Position numbers and translations under genes: made by a program
Shown here: positions 17,948 through 30,930 of the stretch, in pieces
Layout: each line of letters starts with the position of its first letter
Position numbering within the stretch: position 1 is the stretch's first letter
Source of the DNA: Clostridium sp. NkU-1
GTDB lineage: Bacteria; Bacillota_A; Clostridia; Lachnospirales; Lachnospiraceae
Direction: 5' to 3'
Length of the DNA stretch: 64,000 bases
Assembly (NCBI GenBank): GCA_001312405.1
Contig: BBDR01000011.1
Coordinates: forward strand, 62,001-126,000
Notes under the pieces: generated by a model
Databases searched by the model: none
Told to the model about the DNA's origin: nothing
The model's input: only the letters and a program-made list of their open reading frames with translations

Positions 17948-20112
17948 TTATTTTGCAGGCTTTGGCTTACGGTAGAATGTATCTTCCAGAGGAAGTTTGT
18001 AACGGAATACGCCATCCTTTTTATAGTAAGCATTCTGCAGCGCAGGCGCTCCCATAACGCACACGATCTCGCCTACACCCTTTGCTCCAAATGCAACTTC
18101 AGATGGATTCTTTTCAATGAACCGTACGTCGATCGGAGGCATCTGAGGTGCTTTAAAGAGACCTAAAGTACCTAACTTGGCCTGAGGAATGCCGTTCTTT
18201 AAGGGGAAGTCCTCTGTCAGTCCATAACCAAGACCCATTGCAACGCCGCCTTCTACCTGTCCTTCTGCGGCAAGAGGATTGATGGCTCTGCCTATGTCAT
18301 GAGCTGCGATTACCTTTACAACCTTTCCTTCCTGGTCAATAACAAAAAGCTGTGTACCATATCCATAAGCAATATGGCTGACTGGATTTGGCTTGTCACT
18401 GCCGATAGGATCAGTTTTATAGTCAAATTCGCCGTAGTATTCTTTGCCTTCCAAATCATTTAAAGAATGCCCTGCATCCAGATCCTCTTTCAGTTTCATG
18501 GCGGCAATGTGGATTGCTTCGCCTGTAAATACGGTTTGGCGGGAGGCGGTGGTAGTTCCGGAGTCTGGTGTGTATTTTGTATCCGGATGTCCAACCACTA
18601 TCTGTTCCGGTGCAAGGCCTGTGGTCTGACAGACCATCTGTAAGGTTATGGTCTGAAGTCCCTGGCCGATAGCAGCAGCGGAAGAGCCTGTAATAACCTT
18701 TCCATCACGTATTCTTAAGATACAACGGCCTACATCAGCAAGGCCCACACCGATTCCTGCGTTCTTCATGGCAGATGCAATACCTACGAAATAATTAGGA
18801 TCTGCCTCATATTTTTCAAAATCCTCTTTTACTGCTTCCAGGGTTTCCACCATACCGGTGCCTTCATCAGCGATCTGTCCGTTAGGCAGGGACTGGCCTG
18901 GTCTGATGGCATTGCGGTAACGGATCTCCCAGCCGGAAATTCCTACCTTCTCTGCTAACTGGTTGATCAAACTTCCGTTGACATACAGGACTGGGTCACG
19001 CCGAATCCCCGGAATGCGCCAGCAGGCGGATTGTTGGTATAATAAGCATCGCCTTCAATGTCCACGTTCTGGTAATTATACGGTCCGCCCGCATGAGTGC
19101 AGGCTCTTTGAAGTACCGGTCCGCCCAGAGAAGCATAGGCTCCTGTATCTGAGAGAAGCTTCGCCTTCATTCCCTGTATAATACCGTTTTCATCACAGCC
19201 GATCTTACAGTAGATTTCCATGGCGTGACGCTTTGGATGATAATTTATGCTTTCCTGTCGGGAGAAGGATACTTTTACAGGTCTCTTTGATAAATAAGCA
19301 CAAAGAGCAGCCTGATGCTGTACGCTCATATCTTCCTTTCCGCCGAAGCCGCCGCCGACAAATGCGCTCTGTATTCTTACTTTCTCCATAGGGAGGCCAA
19401 GATATGCACTTAATTCGTGATGTTCATCATAAATACCCTGTGAACCGGTAATTACCTTTACCCCATCAACCTCAGGAATACCAATAGCAGTTTCCGGTTC
19501 CATGAAAGCGTGCTCTGTGGGCGGAACATAGAAGGTGCCTTCTGCGATATACTTGGAATTTGCAAGAGCTTTCTCCGCATCGCCACGTTTTACCTCTTCA
19601 TGGTCAAGAAGGTTATTTTCCGGAATTCTGAATTTGCCAAATTGCATAAAGCCTTCGCCATGAACCTGATGGGCGCCTGGAACCATGGCTTCTCTTGGGG
19701 AGCGGATGGGCTCTAATTCTTCACAATCTATTTCTACGGCTTTTACTGCCGCTGTTGCCTGTTCCAGCGTTTCAGCCACCACCATGGCAAGGGTGTCGCC
19801 GCAGCACTTTGTCTCTTCGCCTACATCGATCATGCCTGGCCAGTCATGTGCCAGATGACCGATATACCTGTCTCCGGGTATGTCCTTTGCCGTATAAACA
19901 GCGACTACGCCTGGCATTGCAAGAGCCTTGCTGGTATCGATTCCGTTAATTTTAGCACGTGCATATTTGCTGAACACGTTCTTTCCATAAAGCATGCCTT
20001 CCAGATAATAATCATCTGCATATTTGGCGGTACCCAGTGTTTTTGACTCTGCATCCACACGGCAGGTTCTTTCGCCTACTGTACCGGTCTGCTTAAGTTC
20101 AGGAACCTCTAA
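17948..20112 (-). CDS. Xanthine dehydrogenase-family molybdopterin-binding subunit or domain
   Basis: About 720 residues of a molybdenum hydroxylase. It begins VDAESKTLGTAKYADDYYLE (the standard opening of the Mo subunit). FVGGGFGGKEDMSVQHQAAL and GAFRGFGVTQ line the cofactor, and AFGAKGVGEIVCVM near the C-terminus holds the catalytic Glu. A missing A near 18970 splits it between STE and SLINQLAEK. No FAD-subunit gene is present. No clear start lies before LEVPELKQTG; the reading continues from the 2Fe-2S gene if one A is restored near 20115, giving one polypeptide of about 870 residues as in selenium-dependent xanthine dehydrogenases of Clostridia. The true substrate (xanthine, other purine, aldehyde) cannot be told. 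Confidence 0.85.
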
Positions 20113-20564
20113 GTTTCATTGAACATTTTTGCTGCCAGCAAAATACCGTCTTCTATTTTGGTGTAGCCTGTACAACGGCAGATATTTGTGCGGATCGCCT
20201 GCTTTACATCATCTCTGGTTGGATTGGGATTCTGGTCAATTAAGCATTTGCCGCTGATTACCATGCCAGGAATGCAAAAGCCGCACTGTACGGCTCCTGC
20301 TGCCGCAAAAGCATAAACAAATACATCCCGTTCCCTCTGTGTAAACCCTTCTATGGTCTGAATCTTTTTGCCTTCCAGTTTGGACAGCTTCTGTATGCAG
20401 GCGCGGATGGTCTTACCATCCACAATTACCGTACATGTCCCGCAGGCACCTTCCTTACATCCGTTTTTAACGGAAGTGATACCAAGCTTGTTTCTGAGAA
20501 AATCCATTAATGTTAAATCTTCTTCTGACTGGTAATCTTTACCGTTGACATTTACTACATACAT
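20109..20564 (-). CDS. 2Fe-2S subunit or domain of the molybdenum hydroxylase
   Basis: A 151-residue protein starting MYVVNVNGKDYQSEEDLTLM. The plant-type cluster cysteines are in CKEGACGTC plus the later C of ACIQKL; the second cluster uses CGFC and CRC (TNICRCTGYTKIEDG). It passes electrons from the Mo site. ATG 20564 follows GAGAGAGAGG. The end, LLAAKMFNET then TAG, runs straight into the Mo domain with a one-base offset, so the stop may be an artefact and the two features one gene. Confidence 0.9.
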   Translation of the reverse strand: MYVVNVNGKDYQSEEDLTLMDFLRNKLGITSVKNGCKEGACGTCTVIVDGKTIRACIQKLSKLEGKKIQTIEGFTQRERDVFVYAFAAAGAVQCGFCIPGMVISGKCLIDQNPNPTRDDVKQAIRTNICRCTGYTKIEDGILLAAKMFNET

Positions 20565-20917
20565 GACAATACCTCTCTCTCTAAAATACTTGGTTGATAT
20601 TATATAATTCCGCACATTTTTTTTAACAATACTATTTTATATAATTTTATCAAAAAATGGCGTTTTTATTTCTGCTTCCACAGACATTTTAACATATAAA
20701 TAATATAAAAACAATTCATATTCCATGAAAATATAAAAAATTTTTAGTTATATACAAAAAAAAGTTAGAACAGCCGCTTTTTCGCTTAAATAGGAGGTTT
20801 CATCCATTTCATTTATAGAAAATATCTATAAGTAAAGCCGGGAAAATAAGGCAATTTTTACTGTTATCAACCTTTTTTTTATATATACTGAAAAAAACAT
20901 TTCAGGCCTTAAAATTA

Positions 20918-20945
20918 TTGCAAATTTTGTTTCATATGATATAAT
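20918..20945 (+). promoter_or_regulatory. Promoter upstream of a short terminated leader
   Basis: TTGCAA (20918-20923), 16-base spacer, TATAAT (20940-20945). Transcription from here would meet the hairpin at 20964 almost at once. The surrounding 20565-21105 is otherwise AT-rich and without a gene. Confidence 0.55.
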
Positions 20946-20963
20946 AAATAGAATAAGAAAAGA

Positions 20964-20998
20964 GGTCCTCTGGGTTTTTACCTGGAGGATGTTTTTTT
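20964..20998 (+). terminator. Leader terminator before the DUF523 gene
   Basis: GTCCTCTGGGT (20965-20975) pairs with ACCTGGAGGAT (20980-20990) and is followed by GTTTTTTT. It lies about 12 bases after the expected start site, so the leader would be very short. Confidence 0.6.
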
Positions 20999-21105
20999 AC
21001 ACAAAGGTGTAAAAACCTTTAATATTTTTAGAGAAATAAACAGGAATCGTTTCTATATGGTGCGGTAATTCATTTTGATACACAGGATCTAAAAGGAGGC
21101 GGAAA

Positions 21106-21582
21106 ATGAGCGGAGAAAAAGAAAACATATTGGTAAGCGCCTGTCTGCTTGGAATTAACTGCCGCTATGACGGCGGAAACGGCAGGCAGGAAAGCCTGAT
21201 CGGGCTTATGGATAAATATAATTTCATACCAGTCTGCCCGGAGCAGCTTGGGGGCCTGGGAACGCCCAGAGAGCCTGCAGAGCAGCTTGTTTGCGGTGAA
21301 AACGGGAATCATCATAAGATCCGTGTGATGGACCGGTCAGGAAAAGATGTGACGGACAGCTTTTTAAAGGGAGCAGAAGAAACCTTGAAGCTTGCCAGGC
21401 TTTATGGCTGTAAGCGGGCGATTTTAAAGGAGCGTAGTCCGTCCTGCGGTCATGGGTCCATTTATGATGGGACGTTTTCAGGGACAAAGGTTCCGGGAAG
21501 CGGTGTGACCGCCAGGCTTTTGGAAGAAAATGGAATCCTGGTATCAGGAGAAAGCGGCCTAGGGTCCATGGGCAGCAAATAG
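21106..21582 (+). CDS. DUF523 family protein
   Basis: An intact 158-residue protein of the DUF523 (YbbK-like) family. Conserved motifs are ILVSACLLGINCRYDG at the start, PVCPEQLGGLGTPR, and LKERSPSCGHGSIYDG; the cysteines suggest a metal or Fe-S site, but no function is established. AGGAGG precedes ATG 21106. The HD-domain gene follows after 20 bases, so they probably share a transcript. Confidence 0.9.
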   Translation: MSGEKENILVSACLLGINCRYDGGNGRQESLIGLMDKYNFIPVCPEQLGGLGTPREPAEQLVCGENGNHHKIRVMDRSGKDVTDSFLKGAEETLKLARLYGCKRAILKERSPSCGHGSIYDGTFSGTKVPGSGVTARLLEENGILVSGESGLGSMGSK

Positions 21583-21602
21583 GAAAGGAGAAAAGAGAGG
21601 CT

Positions 21603-22185
21603 ATGAAAACAGCAATCACAAGACAACAGGCACTGGAGTTACTTAAGAAATATAATAAGGAACCGTTTCATCTGCTTCACGGTCTGACCGTGGAAGGGGT
21701 GATGCGCTGGTATGCAGGAGAAATGGGATTTGGGCCAGAGGAAGAATTCTGGGGAATCGCAGGACTGCTTCATGATGTGGATTTTGAACAATTCCCGGAA
21801 GAACACTGTACAAAGGCTCCGGAGCTTCTGGCAGAAATCGGAGCGGAGGAAGAACTGATCCATGCCATATGCAGCCATGGCTACGGCATCTGTTCCCAGG
21901 TAAAGCCGGAACATGTGATGGAAAAGATCATGTTTGCAGCGGATGAACTGACCGGGCTCATCGGAGCGGCGGCCAGGATGCGTCCTTCAAAAAGCGTTAT
22001 GGATTTAGAAGTCTCCAGCCTTAAGAAAAAAATTCAAGGACAAGCGGTTTGCAGCAGGCTGTTCCAGGGAAGTGATCGCATCAGGCGCAGAAAACCTGGG
22101 CTGGACGCTGGAAGAGCTGTTTGAGAAAACCATCCTGGCAATGCGTTCCTGTGAGGATGAGATCAACCGGGAAATGGAAGAGTAA
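21603..22185 (+). CDS. HD domain-containing phosphohydrolase-like protein
   Basis: The metal-binding H...HD...D pattern of HD hydrolases is visible as HLLHGLTVEGVM, GLLHDVDFEQFPEEH and IHAICSHGYG. An extra A in the run at 22025-22031 garbles the C-terminus; corrected, it reads FKDKRFAAGCSREVIASGAE and ends INREMEE at TAA 22183-22185, giving 194 residues. Families of this type hydrolyse nucleotides or metabolite phosphates; the substrate is unknown. Confidence 0.82.
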
Positions 22186-22231
22186 GTTTATGCAAAATAA
22201 TGGAAAATTATACATGAATTAAGAAAAATAC

Positions 22232-22260
22232 TTGACAGCTGATAGCAATTAGGATATTAT
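22232..22260 (+). promoter_or_regulatory. Promoter of the aspartate kinase gene
   Basis: TTGACA (22232-22237), 17-base spacer, TATTAT (22255-22260). The start codon follows 47 bases downstream, too close for a lysine riboswitch. Confidence 0.75.
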
Positions 22261-22306
22261 TTCCGTTAAATATGTAATAATAACCTGTATCAGAGGAGAA
22301 ATGCGT

Positions 22307-23627
22307 ATGAAAAAAAGTTGTGAAATTCGGAGGAAGCTCTTTAGCCAGCGCAAAGCAGTTTAAAAAGGTTGGCAATATCATCCGCGGGGACAAGAGCAGA
22401 CGGTTTGTGGTGCCATCCGCGCCAGGCAAACGGCATGACAAGGATGAAAAGGTGACTGATCTGTTATACCATTGCTATGACGGGGCAGCAGATGGAAAAA
22501 GCTATAAAAAGATTCTGGAAAAAATCAAGGAACGCTATATGGAAATAATTGACGGACTTAATCTGAATTTGAATCTGGATCATGAGTTTGAAACCATAGA
22601 AGAAAATTTCCTTAAAAAGGCCGGACGTGATTATGCGGCTTCCAGAGGAGAATACTTAAATGGAATGGTGATGGCAGAATTTTTAGGCTACGAATTCATT
22701 GACGCGGCTGAAGTAATCTTCTTTGATGCAGATGGCAGTTTTAATGCGGAGCTTACCAATACAGAGCTTGGTGAGCGCCTGGAGCATGTGGAGAGAGCGG
22801 TGATCCCCGGCTTTTACGGATCAAAGCCGGACGGAACCATAAAGACCTTTTCAAGAGGCGGTTCCGATATAACAGGCTCCATTGTTGCAAAGGCCATTCA
22901 TGCGGACATGTATGAAAATTGGACGGATGTTTCCGGTTTCCTGGTTGCGGATCCAAGGATCATTAAAAATCCGGAGGTCATTGAGACCATTACATACCGG
23001 GAGTTAAGAGAGCTTGCCTATATGGGAGCCAGCGTCCTTCATGAGGATGCCATTTTCCCGGTGAGAAAAGAAGGAATTCCCATCAACATCAGGAACACCA
23101 ATAAGCCGGAGGACCAGGGGACTCTGATCGTGGAGAGCACCTGCAGAAAGCCTCATTATACTATTACGGGAATTGCGGGTAAGAAGGGCTTCTGCTCCAT
23201 TAACATTGAAAAGGCCATGATGAACGCTGAAGTTGGTTTTGGGAGAAAGGTGCTGGAGGTATTTGAAAAGTACGGCATTTCCTTTGAGCATATGCCGTCT
23301 GGAATCGATACCATGACGATTTTTGTCCATCAGTCGGAATTTGAAGAATATGAGCAGTCCGTTATCGCAGGGATCCACAGGGCGGTAGAGCCTGATTTCC
23401 TTGAGATGGAATCAGACCTTGCGCTGGTCGCTGTGGTAGGCCGTGGCATGAAGGCGACCAGAGGGACTGCCGGAAGAATCTTTTCGGCCCTTGCCCATGC
23501 CAGGGTAAACGTTAAAATGATCGACCAGGGGTCCAGTGAACTCAACATCATCATTGGCGTGAAGAACAGTGATTTTGAGGAAGCGATCAAGGCAATTTAT
23601 GATATATTTATCTCGACAGAGGTTTAA
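22307..23627 (+). CDS. lysC: Aspartate kinase
   Basis: About 440 residues; phosphorylates aspartate at the head of the lysine/threonine/methionine pathway. The start reads MKKVVKFGGSSLASAKQFKK, the kinase signature; FSRGGSDITGSIVAKA and ELAYMGASVLHEDAI follow. Two C-terminal ACT domains are seen (INIEKAMMNAEVGFGRKVLE; LVAVVGRGMKATRGTAGR). I chose ATG 22307, eight bases after AGAGGAG, over ATG 22301. An extra A in the run at 22310-22316 shifts the frame at codon 4. The gene stands alone between a promoter and a terminator. Confidence 0.94.
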
Positions 23628-23632
23628 GTCAG

Positions 23633-23675
23633 AAAGACAGGCTGAAAGGAAGTACCTGACAGCCTGTCTTTTTTC
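23633..23675 (+). terminator. Terminator after the aspartate kinase gene
   Basis: AGACAGGCTG pairs with CAGCCTGTCT, then TTTTTT. Confidence 0.85.
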
Positions 23676-23814
23676 CTGTGTACTTAAAGTGTGCAAGTGT
23701 GTAGCCTGAGGCTGGGGTGCAGTCTGTGATTTCCTGTCCATGGAAGAATGGAATGAATGATATTGACAGCAGGGGATATCATAAAGGCGGAAGGGAATAA
23801 GGTGAGGGGATTAT

Positions 23815-24544
23815 ATGAAATTTGACGTTTATAAACTGGCGGATAAATACAAGCTGACAGATACGGAAACCCAGATACTGAATTATATTTTGGAAAATAA
23901 TCAGCAGGTACTTCATATGGCAGTGCGTGAAGTTGCAAATCAAAATTTTGTATCTGCTGCAACGATCATTAAATTGTCAAAAAAAGATGGGATTTACCGG
24001 ATATACGGATATGATATACCGTCTTAATTTCATGATGACAAGTCATAGGAAAAGTAAAGAAAGGCTGTCGGACATCACCAGCTTTATCAACGATATACCA
24101 GATGGAATATTAAATGATTTTATGTACCAGCTGAAAATGCACAGAAATGATATAATTTTAGTATCAGCTACCGGATTTTCCTCTCCATTGGCGGAATATG
24201 TGGAGCGCAAGCTTTTGGTGACCGGTTTTCGGGTTATAAAGACCAATGCTTATGCAGTATATGATAAGAACCGTCTTGGTGCATCACTTGTTATCGTGGT
24301 TTCTAAAAGCGGGGAGACAGATACCATTGCAAAACTTGTTAACTATGCAAATGAAAGCCAGGTGGATATCATTTCCTTTACAGGAGAACAGAGCAATTAT
24401 ATTGGGCGTTCCTCTACAGTGAATATTCCGATTCTGGATGACAAGACCCTGGATGACCGGAATCTGCAGTCCAATTATTTTTATGCAAGGGTGATTGTGG
24501 TATTTGAATATTTAATGAGCCAGGTGTTAGAAGAACTGAACTAG
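23815..24544 (+). CDS. RpiR/MurR family transcriptional regulator
   Basis: The N-terminal RpiR helix-turn-helix domain reads LADKYKLTDTETQILNYI with AVREVANQNFVSAATIIKLS and KKMGFTGYTD. The SIS sugar-phosphate-binding domain follows (ILVSATGFSSPLAEYVERKL; VIVVSKSGETDTIAKLVNYA). 242 residues. An extra A in the run at 23979-23985 separates the two domains. RpiR proteins sense phosphosugars; this one sits at the edge of the alpha-glucoside island and convergent to its GH13 gene, so it may respond to a sugar phosphate made by the PTS/GH4 route. Confidence 0.9.
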
Positions 24545-24576
24545 TGTGCGCTGGAGAAGCCCAGGCGTGGAAAGAA

Positions 24577-24631
24577 ATAAGAGCGTGCTGCAAAACCATT
24601 TTTTTAATAGTTTTGCAGCACGCTCTTATTT

Positions 24632-24633
<2 letters not shown>
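24577..24633. terminator. Strong bidirectional terminator between convergent genes
   Basis: AATAAGAGCGTGCTGCAAAA pairs with its reverse complement at 24611-24630, flanked by A and T tracts on both sides. It serves the RpiR gene (plus) and the GH13 operon (minus). Confidence 0.9.
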
Positions 24634-27101
<2,468 letters not shown>

Positions 27102-27102
<1 letters not shown>

Positions 27103-27984
27103 TAGTTCATTTTCGCCTCCCTTTTTTTCTAATATCTTCAACTGTAATACGGAAATTGCCGCCACGACCAGGAATAAAATAACGGCATTGGCTGACTGAT
27201 AGGCAAACTGCCCGCCGTCAAATCCTCTCTTATAGATCAACATGGAGATCGTAGTGGTTGCGGTTCCAGGCCCTCCCCCTGTCATTGCCATAATCTGGTC
27301 AAACGCCATAAGAAAGCCCTTGACACTTAATACCATATTGATGGTAAAAAAAGGGGCAATTAACGGGAAGGTGATCTTGATAAACCGCTGGAAGCCAACG
27401 GCGCCGTCAAGGTCGGCTGCGTCATAGATATCCTTATCCACCGTCTGAAGGCCGGAGAGATATATCATGATGTTAAAGGCCATGGATTGCCAGACGGTTA
27501 CAAACAAAACCCCCAGCCATGCTTTGCTGGTACCAAGGATATTTACGCTCAGCCCATGGATGCCCGCCGATCTTCCGAACCCTGGAATGATATTGCCAAA
27601 GATAAAATTAAATACAAAACCGATGATCAGCGTTCCCAGCATATATGGCAGGAAATACAGCGCCTTTAAAAGGTTCTTCCCCAGAATCCTTCCGTTGAGC
27701 CCGCATGCCAGCGCCAGGCTTAACACGTTGACAAGGACAGTGGCGGAAAGTGCAAACTGAAAGGTAAAGCCATAGGCCTGCTTGATGGAAGGATCCTTAA
27801 AAAAACTGAAGAAAATTTTTAAGCCCGATAAATTCCCAGTTCCCATAGCCCTTCCAGTTGGTAAAGCTGTAAAAGATACCCTTTAAAAAGGGGACCGTAT
27901 GGAATAAAAAGAATAGTGCTGCCATGGGAACTACCATAAGATAGAACGCTGTACTGATATGGTTATTTCTATGTTTTTTTTCAA
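27102..27984 (-). CDS. Sugar ABC transporter permease, MalF type
   Basis: I chose TTG 27984, nine bases after GGAGG, as the start. The corrected sequence contains VPMAALFFLFHTVPFLKGIF, then FYSFTNWKGYGNWEFIGLKN and the EAA loop (YDAADLDGAVGFQRFIKITF). Breaks: a length error in the T run at 27974-27981, an extra base in the A run at 27799-27805, and an extra base in the T run at 27122-27128. The last makes it read through into the next permease; with six T the protein ends LEKREAKMN, TAA at 27104-27102. No ATPase gene is present in this operon. Confidence 0.88.
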
Positions 27985-28008
27985 CGCGTTATCCTCCTTT
28001 TTCCAGGC

Positions 28009-29293
28009 TTACTGGGTATTGAGGATATCATATTGTTCATCGCATTTTTTTCAGTGTTGCGGCTATATTTTCGCTTTCATCCATACCATTTCCCCTGTTT
28101 AAAAAGAATTCGGATAAAATTGAGGACAGATTATAGCCGTTTGGATAATAATGATCTACAAAATCCGTAACCTTTCCATCTGCAATATCCTTTGCCAGGC
28201 CAGCCACCGAAGCATCTTCCTGCACAACGCCTTCTACCGGTGAAAATGCAAACTGCTCATTTATATAAAGCTGGCTGTTTTCCGGTTCCAGCATAAAGGC
28301 CACAAAACGCTTGGCAGCTTCCGGGTTTTTGCATTGGTTTGTCACCATAAGCATGACATCGATGCCGGATACAACCTTGTTTTTACTCTTATCATTGGTT
28401 GCCGGATAAGCAAACATATCAAGATTGATGGATTCATTGGTCTTTTTGATTTCCGGTACGGTCCACACGCCGTTAATCAACATTGCGGCTTCGCCATTGG
28501 CAAAGCTGCGGTTGCCGTCATCATAGGAAGTTCCCATAAAATCTGTCTGGGCATAATTCACCAGCTTGCTGTACTTTTCCAAAACTTCTTCATGGGTGCC
28601 TAAAAAGGTTGCCGTTCCTTCTTTTTTTGCATTTAAAAATCCTTCAGGCTGTGTTGCCGGTGCCAGGGAGTTCCAGGATGGAAGGATGGTCCAGCTATCC
28701 TTAAAGCTTAACTCAAAGGGCTGGATGCCTGCTGCGGTCAGCTTTTCGCATACCTCAATTAATTCATCCCAGGTTTCTGGAATTTCAACCCCTGCTTTTT
28801 GAAACAGATCCACATTATAGATAATTCCGGAAGCATTGGAAGCAAATGGGATACCGTATGCCTTTTCCGCTTTGTCCCCATTGATATCGTAGACCATCTG
28901 CATATAAGAACTGTTTATGGTCTTTAAAACCTCCTGGTCACTTAAATCCAGTAAGATCCCTGCTTCTGTAAGTTCCGTATAGATGTTATCACCACCATAG
29001 GCGATGATATCCGGTAAATCATCCTTGGTCATCCTGGTTTTTAATACGGTTCCAGCATCTGCCGGGGAATTGAGGGTGACCTGGACATCAGTATTCTGTG
29101 TGTTAAATTTGTCCACGAGCTTTTGCATGGTGGATACATTTTCCATTTTTGAAGAGAAAAATTCCAGTTGTGTAACTCCGGAATCAGCGCTCTTGCCTGA
29201 GTTATTGCCTGCTCCGCTGCATCCTGCAGCCAGCATCACTGCCATGGAACAGCTCAAACCAACTGCCAACATTTTTTTCGTTTTCATATACAT
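28009..29293 (-). CDS. Sugar ABC transporter substrate-binding lipoprotein
   Basis: The signal peptide with lipobox LAAGC near residue 25 marks an extracytoplasmic lipoprotein. The CUT1 solute-binding fold is clear: TQLEFFSSKMENVSTMQKLV, AYGIPFASNASGIIYNVDLF, and FANGEAAMLINGVW. About 427 residues. The end is altered by an extra base in the T run at 28044-28050; corrected, it reads ATLKKCDEQYDILNTQ to TAA at 28011-28009. Three ATG codons lie close together (29296, 29293, 29287) after AAAGGGAG; I favour 29293. First gene of the ABC-GH13 operon, with a YesMN sensor pair upstream, so the ligand is probably an alpha-glucoside. Confidence 0.92.
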
Positions 29294-29394
29294 CATCTCT
29301 CCCTTTCTGTTTCCTGATTATTTGGTAACACCAGTATACAAAAAAAATCGTGTTTCCATATATAAGGTATCTGAGATGTTTCGTAAAACATTTT

Positions 29395-30929
29395 TTACCT
29401 TTTTTCTTCCTGGGCGCGATATTGCTCAGGGGTCATCTGGTAAAGGCGTTTAAAGGTGTGGATAAAATAAGAGGTATCATTATACTACATAATCGGCAAT
29501 TTCATTTATTTTAAAGACCGTATTCTTTAAAAGCTCCTTTGCCCGTTCCATGCGGTAGGCGATTAAGTATTTGGAAAAATTCATCCCTGTTTCCGATTTA
29601 AACAGACGGCTTAAATAACTGGAATTCATAAAATACTTGTGGGCTGCCAATTCATTTAAAGAAATCTCGTACCGGAAGTTTAAGGATACGTAATTTTTGA
29701 TATCCTCGATGATGCCTCCTTTTTCCACCTGGGAGCCGCAGGTGTTTTCCAGGATTTTAAATATATACCGCTCAAGCTCCTGTCTGGTCCGGAACTGGTA
29801 AAGGTCTGATTTAAAGGAAAATAAAAGATACCGGTTTACATCTTCTGATTCAGAAGGAGCCTCTCTGCTGCAATAGGCTCTGCTGATAACAGAAAAGATC
29901 TGCATGATACCGCTGTATAAGGAATATACATTCCAGCTTCCCTTCCCGCATTTTTCAAAAAAACTGACGGAGAGCAGCCTCTGCCTGCTGGTAGCTTCCC
30001 TTCATCACACTTTCGTAAACAGCAAGCTCCTCCTGCTGGGTCAGGATCTGTTCCACGGAAAGTTCCGGTTCATATTCAAACACCCTGGTTTTTTCATCAA
30101 GCAGTCTTCCATTGATGGCATAAACGCAGTCCCGGTAAGCGTCCCCAAGCAGTTCTTCCCCTTTGTAAATCCTGCTGATTCCGCAGGTGATCTCCATGTC
30201 CCATTGGGGCAGTTTCTGCTTCAGCCGGAGTAAAAGCTTTTTATCCCACAGCACCTCCTGACTGCCAAACCTCATGGCAATCACCTCGTCCGGCTGCTGG
30301 AAATAAAAGACCTGGATATTGGTATGATCGGAAGCGGCCTCCAGAAAATCTGACAGCCCTTTTGCGTCTTCCCGGCTCATACGCTGTTTCCCTTGTAATA
30401 AGAGCATCTGGTAGGAGTGTTCCTTTAGCTGGCCGCCGCACAAATTACGGAAGGTATCCATCAAAGCCCGGTTTGCCAGAATGCCGGAGATATTCACATA
30501 TTGGAGGGATTCCTGCAAAAGCCTCCGGTCCACCTGCTTTTCAAGCTGCATTTTCTTTTCTTCCCTGGCTTTTGTAATATCCCATATGGCCTTTTCCAGT
30601 TCCTCCGGCTTTACCGGTTTGGTAAGGTAATACCTAACTCCATACTTCATCGCTTCCCTGGCGTAGTTAAAATCCGAGTAGCCGCTTACAATCATTACAT
30701 CGGTTAAGGGACAGTGTTCTTCCACATATTTTGCAAGGGACAGCCCGTCCATCTCCGGCATACGGATATCGGTTATGACAAGATCTGCGTCCTTGCCTGC
30801 AAGATAATCTGCCGCCTGTTTCCCGGTTTCGGCTTCCAGGCATATGGTTATATCCATATTGATGTTAGTTAAAAGCTTAACGAGCATTTTTTTTGCATAA
30901 TATTCATCCTCTGCAATGATGATCTTCAT
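29395..30929 (-). CDS. YesN/AraC-type response regulator
   Basis: An N-terminal receiver domain (MKIIIAEDEYYAKKMLVKLL; phospho-acceptor Asp in DLVITDIRMPEMDG; Lys in YYLTKPVKPEEL), a long middle region, and a C-terminal AraC DNA-binding domain (ISLNELAAHKYFMNSSYLSR, then NDTSYFIHTFKRLYQMTPEQ). About 510 residues. Breaks: extra base in the A run at 29959-29965 and an indel near 29482, after IADYV. Stops at TAA 29397-29395. Partner of the kinase that overlaps its operon; expected to activate the ABC-GH13 genes just downstream. Confidence 0.92.
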
Positions 30930-30930
30930 T

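Noticed and set aside
22186..22306. Lysine riboswitch before the aspartate kinase gene
   Set aside because: The distance from the promoter to the start codon is under 50 bases, far too short for an L-box.
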